Shown in pieces: positions 7,550 through 18,000 of a DNA stretch of 64,000 nucleotides. The notes below the pieces were generated by a model. That model did no database searches, had not been told where the DNA came from, and worked only from the letters and a program-made list of their open reading frames with translations. Numbering within the stretch: position 1 is the stretch's first letter; each line of letters starts with the position of its first letter. The translations under genes and the position numbers were made by a program. This stretch comes from Cognaticolwellia mytili (lineage in GTDB: Bacteria > Pseudomonadota > Gammaproteobacteria > Enterobacterales > Alteromonadaceae). Location of the stretch: the NCBI RefSeq assembly GCF_002104475.1, contig NZ_NBOF01000002.1, forward strand, positions 868,001 through 932,000, read 5' to 3'.

Positions 7550-8974
7550 CTAGAAACCAAAAAGACTATAAGCAAAGAATTTCTGCGCAACTGTATTGAT
7601 AAAAATACCGAAGACAATTACTGGAATAAATGTCCCCAATGAAAAATTAATATATTTTTCAGCCCAAGAGCCTTTGTAGTTTTCATTACCTATCGCTAGT
7701 TCATCTGATAGGTTATGTTTCTTCCAACGATAACTCACAAAAACACATAGTAAGAAACCATTTAGCGGTAAAATAGTATCGTAGAAAATATCGACAACAA
7801 CGTCAAAAAACGGTTTGCTCTGCCCCGCATATGTCATAAAGTCACTGAAGAAGTCAATCATTCCATACGAAACCAAAGCAAACACGGTTAATATACCAGC
7901 ACTCATTAACAATGTTGTTAAGGCTTTTTTACGACTTTGATTTTTTTCAAAGACTAAATAAGAAACGGGTACTTCAATAATTGATACCAGGGATGTGATA
8001 GCTGCAAAAAACACCAATAAAAAGAATGATACCGCTAATGCACTCGCACCAAAATAGCCCAACGATGTCTGTAGTGCTAAAAATATTTTAGGTAGAAAGG
8101 TAAAAATCAATGCGACGCCGCTATTACTAAGTTCATCAGGGTTGATATTGGGGTCAAACGAAAAAATGGCCGGTAAAATCATTAATCCAGCTGTAAAGGC
8201 TACTGCTGTATCAGTAATAGCAACAAACTTTGCCGAGCCAACAACATCTGTTTTTTTATCAATATATGACCCATAAGTAATCAGAATCCCCATCCCTAAT
8301 GATAAAGAGAAAAAAGCTTGGGATAAGGCTCCATTGATAATCGATGGCGTTAACTTGGAAAGGTCTGGAATCAAAAAGAACTTCACGCCTGCCATAGCAT
8401 TATCAAGTGTTAATACATACGCAACCATTAAAATCAACATTACAAACAATGCAGGCATTAATATTTTAGCTGCTTTTTCTATTCCTTCTTTAACACCAGC
8501 AACTAAAATAAAATATACAACAGCAGAAACAACAATCAATGAGGCAAATAAATATTCATTCTTAACAAATTGTGTAAAATAATCCCCATTAGCCAGCAAA
8601 TCCAAGTTGCCAGAAACAATTAACACTATATAGCCTAATATCCATACAGTTATAACAGTATAAAAAACTGCGATCATAAATGGCGTTAATACACCAAGGA
8701 AACCAGCCGCTCCCCACATGTTATTGCCACGACTTAAACTTTTATAAGCGCCAACAGGTTCTTTTTCTGTTTTACGGCCAACCGCCATTTCAGCAATCAT
8801 AACTGGTAAACAAATTAATAGAACAAAAAGAGCATACATTAATAAAAATGCGCCGCCGCCGTTTTTTGCGGCATTAACAGGAAAACCAACCAAGTTACCA
8901 ATACCAACAGCTGAACCAGCAGCTGCTAAAATAAACCCTAAACGGGAACTAAAATGCTCTCTTTCTGTACTCAT
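7550..8974 (-). CDS. Sodium-dependent transporter, SNF (neurotransmitter:sodium symporter) family
   Basis: A 474-residue inner-membrane symporter with about 11-12 hydrophobic segments. The N-terminal RLGFILAAAGSAVGIGNLVGFP, GGGAFLLMYALFV and IAEMAVGR segments match the SNF family (LeuT, MhsT). Such proteins import amino acids or related solutes with Na+. The usual GNIWRFPY stretch is changed to GNLVGFPV, as in a bacterial subgroup, so the substrate cannot be assumed. It begins with ATG after AAGGAC at a good distance. It is a single-gene unit on the minus strand. Confidence 0.88.
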   Translation of the reverse strand: MSTEREHFSSRLGFILAAAGSAVGIGNLVGFPVNAAKNGGGAFLLMYALFVLLICLPVMIAEMAVGRKTEKEPVGAYKSLSRGNNMWGAAGFLGVLTPFMIAVFYTVITVWILGYIVLIVSGNLDLLANGDYFTQFVKNEYLFASLIVVSAVVYFILVAGVKEGIEKAAKILMPALFVMLILMVAYVLTLDNAMAGVKFFLIPDLSKLTPSIINGALSQAFFSLSLGMGILITYGSYIDKKTDVVGSAKFVAITDTAVAFTAGLMILPAIFSFDPNINPDELSNSGVALIFTFLPKIFLALQTSLGYFGASALAVSFFLLVFFAAITSLVSIIEVPVSYLVFEKNQSRKKALTTLLMSAGILTVFALVSYGMIDFFSDFMTYAGQSKPFFDVVVDIFYDTILPLNGFLLCVFVSYRWKKHNLSDELAIGNENYKGSWAEKYINFSLGTFIPVIVFGIFINTVAQKFFAYSLFGF

Positions 8975-9177
8975 AAATGTCCTTCATTATAAATTTTTTC
9001 GGGCTAATAATTATTATTCTTTACTAAACAGTGCCCATTTATTTTCTATTCACTATTGCAAGCGCTATCCGATGCTAGCAGGCTTTTTTATCAAAGTCTT
9101 CTTTTGCTATTTGAGAGTACGAAGTAAAGTGTATATAAATTATTGCAGTGGTTTGTTAGTCACAATTGACGGTTAAT

Positions 9178-10020
9178 TTATTTACCATAAAACGAAGCAT
9201 TCATAATATTTAGAATATTTTCTGTTTCGATTCTGGCAAAGTCTGCTGCATCATTCAAATCATCTGTTGCCATGCTTAATGACTGACAAAGCTTAGCGTC
9301 AACCGTATCATCATAGCTGAATTCCTCTGGGTGACATTCCGCTAATGCCAAACGAGAGGCTAAGTACAGCACTTTGACATCTTTATTAATTTCAATACTG
9401 TGGGCATTATTGTAATGGCGAATAGGTAAGATAATTTTTTCTGGAATTTGCCAAACTTTCAATAACTCTGCTGAGACATCAGTATAAGTAAAGCCCAATA
9501 CTTGCTCTTGTAGTTGCCAAGGAAGAATATTGTCATTGTAGGCTTCACATCTCTTGGCAAGTTCGGGAGATATTTTAGCTACAATTAACTCACCAAAATT
9601 TTGCAATAAACCAGCAACAAACAAGCGCTCAATATCACGAATTCCCGATGTAATTGCTAGATTCTTAGTTGCTAAACCACAAAAAATACTCATGTGCCAA
9701 AATCTTTTCAAATCAATCGACTGATTAGAAAAGTGCTTAAATGCTGTTGCGGCAACATCCACTAGCATCATATTATAAATAGCTTGAGTTCCGATGATAG
9801 TAATTGCCCTTGAAATTGTACTAATTTCACCAGGAAAACTATAAATGGCACTATTAGCCATTTGCAATAAACGTGAAGTCATTGAAGGATCAATACTAAT
9901 AACATTAGCAAAGTCTTCAATCGTTGAATCATCTCTTTCCATCAAGGCTTTTACTTTAAAGCAAGCGTCCGGTAACGCGAATGAACCGTTCGCTTGCATG
10001 ACGTAGTCATGAGCATTCAT
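9178..10020 (-). CDS. HDOD-domain protein
   Basis: A 280-residue cytoplasmic protein with one HDOD domain over about residues 10-205. Recognisable stretches are IEDFANVISIDPSMTSRLLQMANSAIYSF, AITIIGTQAI and FVAGLLQNFGELI, where the metal-binding HD of true HD phosphohydrolases is replaced by QN. HDOD proteins are non-catalytic scaffolds in signalling, often linked to chemotaxis, motility or stress. ATG at 10020 is chosen over the TTG at 10023. Its partner is unknown; several cyclic-di-GMP genes lie nearby in the window. Confidence 0.85.
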   Translation of the reverse strand: MNAHDYVMQANGSFALPDACFKVKALMERDDSTIEDFANVISIDPSMTSRLLQMANSAIYSFPGEISTISRAITIIGTQAIYNMMLVDVAATAFKHFSNQSIDLKRFWHMSIFCGLATKNLAITSGIRDIERLFVAGLLQNFGELIVAKISPELAKRCEAYNDNILPWQLQEQVLGFTYTDVSAELLKVWQIPEKIILPIRHYNNAHSIEINKDVKVLYLASRLALAECHPEEFSYDDTVDAKLCQSLSMATDDLNDAADFARIETENILNIMNASFYGK

Positions 10021-10137
10021 CAATATAAATAATCCTTATCTAACCCCTAAGGTAGCGGTATTTCATTCAATTTAAAGCTAAAACTATGCATGGAAATTTT
10101 GACAATATCTCCCAAATAGAATGCGCCGAACAGTCCA

Positions 10138-10617
10138 TTATTCTAAAACTGGAATTCCAGAGTGTCGTTTGACATGATCAATTACAACATAGGTATGGGT
10201 TTGTGAGACACCAGGCAATTCGACAATAACTCCCAGTAACACTCGATAAGCCTCCATGTTTTCAAAGCGTAGTTTTAGTAAATAATCAAAACCGCCAGCC
10301 ACCATATGACATTCTGAGACTTCTTTAATGGTAATGACTTGCTTTCTAAATTCATTAAAAACATCAGCGGTAGTACGATCCAGTGTCACTTGAATAAATG
10401 CCGACATACCATACTTTAATTTACTCGCATTTAAGAATGCGCCGTATCGCTCGATATAGCCACATTGTTCAAGGCGCCTTACCCTTTCTAAACATGGGCT
10501 AGCACTTAGATTCACTCGCTTAGATAACTCGCTATTTGAAATTCGACCATCTTTTTGCAAAACATCTAAAATAGTCAAATCTATCCTATCTAAATTTTTA
10601 GTTTTATCGTTTGTCAT
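10138..10617 (-). CDS. Lrp/AsnC-family transcriptional regulator
   Basis: A 159-residue DNA-binding regulator. It has an N-terminal helix-turn-helix (DRIDLTILDVLQKDGRIS, then NSELSKRVNLS and CLERVRRLEQCGYIERY) and a C-terminal RAM ligand-binding domain (VSECHMVAGGFDYLLKLRF, LPGVSQTHTYVVIDHVK). The similarity to Escherichia coli Lrp is strong by eye, but paralogues controlling amino acid catabolism look alike, so no symbol is given. ATG at 10617 is preferred; the open frame extends upstream to 10704 but those residues do not match the family. No divergent target gene is adjacent. Confidence 0.85.
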   Translation of the reverse strand: MTNDKTKNLDRIDLTILDVLQKDGRISNSELSKRVNLSASPCLERVRRLEQCGYIERYGAFLNASKLKYGMSAFIQVTLDRTTADVFNEFRKQVITIKEVSECHMVAGGFDYLLKLRFENMEAYRVLLGVIVELPGVSQTHTYVVIDHVKRHSGIPVLE

Positions 10618-10811
10618 TAGCAGCGCTTTAGGCCTTAGGTAAAAGTAAATTATCGTAAAACACCAGCAAACATTAACAGATTTAGCTACATTTTCTTTAG
10701 GCAAAAAACACTAATGAAAACTAAAAATCAACATAAAAACTACAACAGATATTCATTATGTTCTGCAGCTGAAGCAGGCAACATGCGCAAACTAATATCT
10801 ACGATTAAAAA

Positions 10812-13385
10812 TTAACATTTATTGAGCAAAAATTTTTCAATCTCTTCGCCTGGCAAAGGTTTATAAAAATAATAACCTTGGCCATAAATACAGCCCATCT
10901 GAGTTAGTAACTTAGCATCAGCTTGGTTCTCTATACCCTCTCCTACGGTCGCCATATTTAAATTGGCAGCTAAATCAATAATAGTTTTTATAATTGCTTG
11001 ATGATTGCCTTTTTCGTGCACGTTCTCAATAAAAGAACGATCAATTTTTAATACATCCATAGGAAAACGATGTAAATAGCTCAAGCTTGAGTAGCCGGTG
11101 CCAAAGTCATCAAGCAGAATTTTTACACCCATCTTTTTTAATGCACGCATATTATCTAATACAACAGCATTATTCTCTAATAATGCACGCTCAGTTAATT
11201 CAACACGAACTTGATGCGGTTGCACGCCAGTTTTATCAATGATAGTTTGGATATCTTGCGGTAAACTTAAGCTAAAAAAATGATTGCAGTACAAATTGCA
11301 ACTAACATAAAGATGCTCTAAATTAAGACGCTCTTGCCAAAGCTTTAATTGACGACAAGATTTTTCTAGAATCTGCATATCAATTGCCATTACCAAGTTG
11401 GTCTCTTCTGCTAAAGGAATAAAATCGTTAGGGAAGACAAAACCTCGTTTTGAACTCTTCCAACGCGCCAATGCCTCAAAACCAATAATTTTTTCACCCG
11501 CTAACTGTACTATCGGTTGAAAGTACGGTTCGAATTCACTATTAGTAACAGCTGCACGAATATCTGTCTCAAGTGACAAAGCATTCTGCACCTTTTTGTG
11601 CATGCTAGAATCAAAAACTTCGTAGCGCCCTTTACCTTTATCTTTCGCATGGTACATCGCGGTATCAGCGTCCCTTAACATGATATCAGCACTGTCATAT
11701 CGTTCATTGTTAAATAGCACACCAATGCTGGTACCAATAAATACCGACTGATTTTCAATAGTAAAAGGAGACGATAGAAGCTGGGTTATTCGCTTGGCGA
11801 TATCGTAGGCTTCGTCTTTACTATCTAAATACTCCACTAAAATAACAAATTCATCACCACCTAAACGTGCAACCGTATCTTGATCACGAACTATATCAGT
11901 TAATGCAGCAGCGATCTCTTTGAGTAAAATATCACCAGCGTGATGCCCTAAACTGTCATTAACAACTTTAAAACGATCTAAATCTAGAAACAAAATGGCA
12001 AATTTAAATGTTGGTCGACGTTTGTTACAAGCAATGGCATGATTTAATAAATCAATAAAAACGGCACGATTGGGTAAGCCAGTTAAAATATCATGGGAGG
12101 CAGCGTGCTTGAGTTTTTCTTCAGCATCTTTGCGCTGCTTTATTTCATCTTCAAGCGCCACGGTTCTTAATTTCACTTGATGTTCTAATAACTCATGGGC
12201 TTTACGTTCATAATCAGTCGTTTCACGGCGCTTAATCGCCGAGGCAACATGCTGAGATACAAAACGCAGTAACTCAGCATCTTGCTCAGTAAAATATATT
12301 GATTGTTGATAACTTTGTAGCACCATGGCACCTAATACTTCACCTGAATGGATTAGTGGAACACCTAACCAAGAAACAACCTTAGTTCGTGGTTTAACTA
12401 CTTTATTATCTTGGTATAGTTTTAAAATTTGTGCTCTATCAAGTAATACGGTTTCCGCACTGTTAAGTACTAACTCTGTTAGTCCTTTACCCAATTTTCG
12501 CGGTTCAAATGCTGTTATGAGGTGCTCAGGAGACTGATCTAAATAATAAGAAAAATATATTTCGTCAGTGGTATTATCATATTTTGCAATATAAAAGTTT
12601 TCAGCATTAATTAGCTGGCCAATAATGTTGTGCACCATATTATAAAAGGTATCAATAGCAATATTGGCATCATTGGTTAGCTCAGAAATACGGTACAGTG
12701 ATTCTTGCAGTAATTCAGACTTTTCACGATCACGGATTTGCTGCATCAATTCACGGGTACGAGCATCCACCGCAGATTGCAACCGTTTTCTGTCTTGTAA
12801 ACGGATCAGTGCTGTAACTATATGTTGAGCAGCAAATGAGAGCAAGTCACATTCAGATACCTGATAACGAACTCCTGTTGAGTAGCTTTGTACTGCCATC
12901 ACACCAATAACAAAGCCATCGTGTATCAAAGGTACGCCTAACCAATCCACACCTGCTGTGCCAATAGCCTTAATCTTTTGTTCTTGCTCCAATTGCTTAA
13001 TAACTTCTGGCGTTGCTAATAGAGCTCTACCGGTATCAATAACGTAATTAGTCATCGAACCTTTAAAATCATCAATAGGATAAATACGTTTTTCCATTTC
13101 ATCTTTTTCGTCAACATGATAAACCAGTTCCATTGTTGCTAGGGTTTGATCATATAAAACAATATAGAAATTATTAGCGCTCATAATAGAGGCTATAGAT
13201 TGATGAACTTGAGTAAAAAAAGTATCTAAATTTGCACAGTCAGTTGATAGCTGATTAAGCTTAAAAAGTGCGGTGTAGCGATCTTGAAGTTTCTGATGTT
13301 GTTGTAGCAACACCATTGGATCTTTTGTTAGATCTGAAGCATCCAAGGGTTCTAATGAGTCTGTCAACGTTTTCACCGTAATCAC
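10812..13385 (-). CDS. GAF-GAF-GGDEF-EAL cyclic-di-GMP signalling protein
   Basis: An 857-residue soluble protein. Two GAF domains (about 45-200 and 225-385) share the pattern SWLGVPLIHxGxVxGxMxxQSY and are joined by coiled-coil linkers. The GGDEF domain (about 425-590) has intact RLGGDEF near 508 and an RxxD inhibitory site (RDQD) five residues before it. The EAL domain (about 605-850) has FEALARW and DDFGTGYSSL. Both halves look catalytically competent on these motifs, so the protein could make or degrade cyclic-di-GMP. No membrane segment is seen; the GAF pair probably senses a small ligand or redox state. The start is GTG at 13385. It is a single-gene unit. Confidence 0.9.
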   Translation of the reverse strand: MITVKTLTDSLEPLDASDLTKDPMVLLQQHQKLQDRYTALFKLNQLSTDCANLDTFFTQVHQSIASIMSANNFYIVLYDQTLATMELVYHVDEKDEMEKRIYPIDDFKGSMTNYVIDTGRALLATPEVIKQLEQEQKIKAIGTAGVDWLGVPLIHDGFVIGVMAVQSYSTGVRYQVSECDLLSFAAQHIVTALIRLQDRKRLQSAVDARTRELMQQIRDREKSELLQESLYRISELTNDANIAIDTFYNMVHNIIGQLINAENFYIAKYDNTTDEIYFSYYLDQSPEHLITAFEPRKLGKGLTELVLNSAETVLLDRAQILKLYQDNKVVKPRTKVVSWLGVPLIHSGEVLGAMVLQSYQQSIYFTEQDAELLRFVSQHVASAIKRRETTDYERKAHELLEHQVKLRTVALEDEIKQRKDAEEKLKHAASHDILTGLPNRAVFIDLLNHAIACNKRRPTFKFAILFLDLDRFKVVNDSLGHHAGDILLKEIAAALTDIVRDQDTVARLGGDEFVILVEYLDSKDEAYDIAKRITQLLSSPFTIENQSVFIGTSIGVLFNNERYDSADIMLRDADTAMYHAKDKGKGRYEVFDSSMHKKVQNALSLETDIRAAVTNSEFEPYFQPIVQLAGEKIIGFEALARWKSSKRGFVFPNDFIPLAEETNLVMAIDMQILEKSCRQLKLWQERLNLEHLYVSCNLYCNHFFSLSLPQDIQTIIDKTGVQPHQVRVELTERALLENNAVVLDNMRALKKMGVKILLDDFGTGYSSLSYLHRFPMDVLKIDRSFIENVHEKGNHQAIIKTIIDLAANLNMATVGEGIENQADAKLLTQMGCIYGQGYYFYKPLPGEEIEKFLLNKC

Positions 13386-13631
13386 ATTTTAGTTTTATTA
13401 AATAACCTATCAATATACTTTTATCAAAGCTTTAAGCAGGTACTTAGAAAAACAACTACGGTATCCTATGTTAAACCTAGGAAAACCCACTTAAATTAAT
13501 AGCTTAGCACCCCCTTAACTTCTCACCTAACGCCATAAAAGTAAAGAACTTACTTACTAGAGGCAAAAAATTTGAATAAGAGCAAAAACAGAGTAGCGCG
13601 AATATTCAAATTAAAAATGAATAAAGAGCTA

Positions 13632-13919
13632 CTAATTACTCAGTTTTTCTGCGTCAGCAACTTGGGCTTTATTTCCACAAACACCGGCTTGTTTATCATC
13701 GCGGTAAAAGCGTATATCAATACAGTCTTGTTGGTATCTACGTTCTAATTCAGTACGAATGATAGGTTTATTCTTAGCATTAATAATTTTTTTATGTAGC
13801 GATTGACATTGTTGTATTTGCTCTGAAGCTAATGTCACATCTTCACAAATACTATCATGTGAACTACAGCCTGAAAAAAATAATACCCCGGAAACCATCA
13901 CAATTAATTGCTTCATCAT
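13632..13919 (-). CDS. Small hypothetical lipoprotein
   Basis: A 95-residue protein with a lipoprotein signal peptide ending FFSGC (Cys18) and a short polar mature part containing four more cysteines (ICED, IQQCQSL, QQDCIDI, AGVCGN). It starts with tandem ATG codons. I do not recognise a named family. A Ser pair after the lipid cysteine does not favour inner-membrane retention, so the outer membrane is likely. A 10-bp AT-rich inverted repeat (13569-13578 with 13603-13612) follows the stop and may terminate it. Confidence 0.65.
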   Translation of the reverse strand: MMKQLIVMVSGVLFFSGCSSHDSICEDVTLASEQIQQCQSLHKKIINAKNKPIIRTELERRYQQDCIDIRFYRDDKQAGVCGNKAQVADAEKLSN

Positions 13920-14109
13920 TTACTTCACTTATTTTGCTAAAAAATTAATTAATATCGAGAGCTAACTCTCTTGTGTAAAACAACTAAAATTTTCTTATTA
14001 AGATTTATAGGTAAGTTAGGCTTTTGAAATCACCCTCTTTCCTTAGTTTGAGTATATAATACGTAAAAATAAAGTTTAAGCATTAAGATTATTGTATTAG
14101 GGGAAATTT

Positions 14110-14949
14110 ATGCAAGTACAAGTTGTTGATTATCGTGCCAGTGACGCACCGCAAAAGTTTGTTGAAAGTTTACGTAACACGGGGTTTGGTGTCTTAACTA
14201 ATCACCCTATTCAGCAGTCATTGGTAGAAAAAATCTATAAAGACTGGTATGACTTTTTTACTCATGATGAAAAGCAAGCGTTTGCATTTGATCCGGAAAA
14301 ACAAGATGGCTATTTTGCACCTGAAATATCAGAAACGGCCAAAGGCCATACTAAAAAAGATATTAAAGAATACTTTCATATTTATCCTTGGGGCCGAATT
14401 CCTAAGCAACTAGAAGAAGATATTCTTAATTATTATAAGATGGCATCTAACTTAGCCAGTGAGCTATTAGATTGGGTTGAAAAGCATAGCCCTGCTGACG
14501 TTGCTAAGCATTATTCTGAACCACTTTCAAATATGATCATGGATACGCCAAACACGCTATTACGTGTTTTACATTATCCTCCGTTTAATGGTACTGAAGA
14601 ACCCGGAGCAATTCGTGCAGCAGCTCACGAAGATATCAACTTACTAACTATTTTACCGGCAGCAAATGAACCTGGTTTACAAGTTCAAACACAAGAAGAT
14701 GAATGGATCAATGTACCTGGTGACTTTGGCCATTTAATCGTTAACATCGGCGATATGTTACAAGAAGCCTCACAAGGCTATTTCCCTTCAACTAGCCATA
14801 GAGTAATTAACCCAACAGGTACAAATAGTGGTAAATCTCGTATCTCGTTACCGCTATTCTTACATCCAAGAAGTGAAGTAGTGCTTTCTGAAAAGCATAC
14901 GCAAGAAAGTTACTTATTGGAAAGGTTACGAGAGCTAGGTGTTAAATAA
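14110..14949 (+). CDS. 2-oxoglutarate/Fe(II) oxygenase, isopenicillin N synthase-like
   Basis: A 279-residue cytoplasmic oxygenase of the 2OG-Fe(II) superfamily. The metal triad is visible as His173-x-Asp175 in AAHEDINLLT and His230 in STSHRVINP. Arg244 in RISLPLF is the usual 2-oxoglutarate-binding residue. The N-terminal DIOX_N-type part reads LRNTGFGVLTNH. Members oxidise diverse small molecules and the substrate here is unknown. ATG follows AGGGGAAA at a good distance. A TATAAT at 14055-14060 may be the -10 box, but no good -35 is seen. It is a single-gene unit ended by the hairpin at 15007. Confidence 0.85.
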   Translation: MQVQVVDYRASDAPQKFVESLRNTGFGVLTNHPIQQSLVEKIYKDWYDFFTHDEKQAFAFDPEKQDGYFAPEISETAKGHTKKDIKEYFHIYPWGRIPKQLEEDILNYYKMASNLASELLDWVEKHSPADVAKHYSEPLSNMIMDTPNTLLRVLHYPPFNGTEEPGAIRAAAHEDINLLTILPAANEPGLQVQTQEDEWINVPGDFGHLIVNIGDMLQEASQGYFPSTSHRVINPTGTNSGKSRISLPLFLHPRSEVVLSEKHTQESYLLERLRELGVK

Positions 14950-15006
14950 CTAAGGCTATAAGTAAGGTTGCATCTTTTGCTCTAAACTTTACATTTGAGC
15001 TTATAA

Positions 15007-15033
15007 AAAAGCCATCACATTGTGATGGCTTTT
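15007..15033. terminator. Bidirectional terminator between oxygenase and RND genes
   Basis: The AAAAGCCATCACA arm is followed almost at once by its exact complement TGTGATGGCTTTT, giving a strong stem with a small loop and T or A tails on both sides. It lies between convergent genes and suits both. Confidence 0.8.
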
Positions 15034-15074
15034 TAGTTTCTAGATTATCACTTTTCAGTATTTAGCGGCTTAAT

Positions 15075-18000
15075 CTACAATGCTCCCGTTTTCAGGCCAT
15101 CTAACGTTTGTGCATCAGGCTTAGCTGTTTGCTTTTTACGTTTAAATAATGACCTAACATCTTCAATAATTAAGTAAAGGCATGGGATCAACACTAAAGT
15201 CACAATAGTGGCAAATAATACACCAAACGCTAATGATACCGCCATTGGGATAACGATTTTAGCTTGTGCACTCACTTCGAAGAATATTATTGGCACTAAA
15301 CCTATAAAAGTAGTGATTGACGTTAACATAATAGCTCTAAAGCGTTTGGTACCAGCATGCATTACCGCATCTTTCAATCGTTCTCCACGCTTTCTTGCAT
15401 TATTAACATAGTCAACCATGACTAAGGAGTCATTAACAACCACACCTGAAGCCGCTAATATTCCCATTACCGATAAAGCACTTAAATCCATGCCTAAAAT
15501 AAAGTGACCTAATACTGCACCGATGATACCAAATGGAATAACTACCATAATCATCGTTGCCTGTGAGTATGACTTCAAAGGTATTGCTAACAATGAAAAA
15601 ATAATCAATGACGAGATAACAAAATCACGCATTTGGTCACTAGCACTGTCCATCTCTTCTTGAATACTTCCTGAAACTTCACTCTTCACTTGTGGGTATT
15701 TTCTTAAAAGCTCAGGAATGAAGTTGTCACGAATATCTGTCGCTACTTTAAATGGTTCAACTTGCTCAGCGTCAACACTCGCCCAAACGTTAATCGTACG
15801 ATTACCATTTTCACGACGAATACGTGTTACACCATCATGCATTGTAATAGTAGCCAGTTCAGATAGAGGTAACTCAGCTCCATTTGGCGCTTGAATTAAT
15901 ACATCATCGACATGGCCAACAGAGCTTCGTTGGTCAAGTGGGTAACGTACCATTACTTTTACTTCTTCACTGTCACGTAAGATACGTTGCGCTTCTAGCC
16001 CGTAAAAACTGTAACTAACTTGCGAAGCAATTTCAGCTAAGGTTAAGCCCAAACTGTTAGCAAGAGGTTTCAGCTCAAACTGCACTTCTTTTGCACTTGT
16101 TTGACGACTATCATTAACATCACCAATGCCTTTAAGTGAATTAAGTTTAGTTTTTAACTCTTTCGAAGCAGCTAATAACTCAGCATCATTTTTACTTTCT
16201 AATCTAAATGCGATATCACCGTCATCTCGACCACCGCCAAATAAATTATCTCCAATGGTTAAAGACTTAACACCTGGGTAATTAGGTATTGCTTCACGCC
16301 ATAAATCAGCAAGTGCAAAGGTATCAATTGGACGCAATTCAGGTATCACTAATTTCACCATTAACTGGCCACTAGTTCTGCTACGTAAATCAACTTGCAT
16401 ATCTGAAATCATTGAATTGCCGTATTTAGCTTCAACGTTTTTATCAACACGGTTAATAACACCTTGAATATTCAATAAAGTTTGTAATGTTGCTTTTTCT
16501 GAAGCATCAACATTCATTTCTACCGTTACACGTGGAAAGTCATGTGGAATTTTAGGTTGACCAACAAAGCGAACAAAACCACCGCTAAACAAGCCAGCAC
16601 TAATCAGCATCAAACTAATAAAGAACATTAGTACCGCATAACGATAGTTAATGAACAACGCTAAAGATGGGCGGTACACAGCTTCAATGAATTGCTTCAA
16701 TTTAGTATCAACCCATAAACGCAATCTATCGATAGGGTTTTTAGGGTTAAATGCCTTCATTTTCATTTTAACTAAATGCGCAGGTAAAATTAGTTTCGAT
16801 TCAACTAAAGAGAAAATCAAACAAAGAATAACTACCGAGCCTATCGCTTTACCAAAGGCAGAAGATGGTCCTTCACCGAAAAGGAAAGGTAAAAACACCG
16901 CAATCGTAGTTAACACACCAAAGGTTGCTGGCATAGCAACACGTTTAACACCACGAATAACGTTTTCTGTACTATGCCCATGTTCTTCAATTTCATCGTG
17001 GGCACTTTCGCCCATCACGATCGCATCATCAACCACAATACCGAGCACTAAGATAAAGGCGAATAAACTGATTACATTAATCGTTACACCCACAAATTCC
17101 ATAGGCATAACCAATAAAGTACCTAAGAAACAAACAGGTAGGCCCATCATGACCCAGAAAGCTAAACGAACACGTAAGAATAACGCTAGCATTAAGAATA
17201 CTAATACCGCACCACTTTTCATGTTGTCGACCATCATGTTTAAGCGGCCTTCAAGGTAGTAAGTCATATCTACCCAAGTTTCTAATTTAACACCTGGAGG
17301 CAATACTGATGCTTTGTCATCAACATATTTTTTAACCACTTCAGCAATATCAGTAATACTTTGGTTATCTGCTGCGCCAATAAATAATGTTACTGAGTTC
17401 TTACCGTTAAATTTAGAATATTGTAAACCTTCTTCAAAACCATCGATAATAGTGGCAACTTCACCTAAAACTATTTTTGTACCATCTTCTAGCGTTACAA
17501 CAGGGATCTGCTCGAATTCATGACCTCGATAAGCCTGGTTTTCAACACGTAGGTTGATATAACCATTTTCAGCGCGAATTTGTCCTGCTGACATATTACG
17601 TGAGTAGTTACGTACAGAATTAGCAATATCACGAAAGCTCAAACCATATTCACGAAGCTTATCTTTACTCACCTCGATTGAGATTTCATAATCTAAGCCA
17701 GTAAATAATTCAGAGATATTGATAAAAGGTAATTGCTGAATTTCATTATGAACTTTACGACCAAGCTCTTTTAACTCGCCATTAGTTAAATCGCCATATA
17801 AGCTGATATACATGACTTCTTGACGAAACTTCTCACGCTCAACCTTAATTCTTTCCATGCCTTCAGGGAAACTAGAAATGGAATCTATTGCCGACTTTAC
17901 TTCTTCTAAAACGACTTGCGGATCATAATCTAATTCAACTTCAAACCAACCGTTTGAATAGCCTCGGTTTGAATAAGTAATAACACGTTTAAGACCTTGT

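Noticed and set aside
16651-17259. 202-residue open frame antisense to the RND permease
   Set aside because: It mirrors a membrane-protein gene, has low-complexity Lys/Thr/Ile composition and no family pattern.
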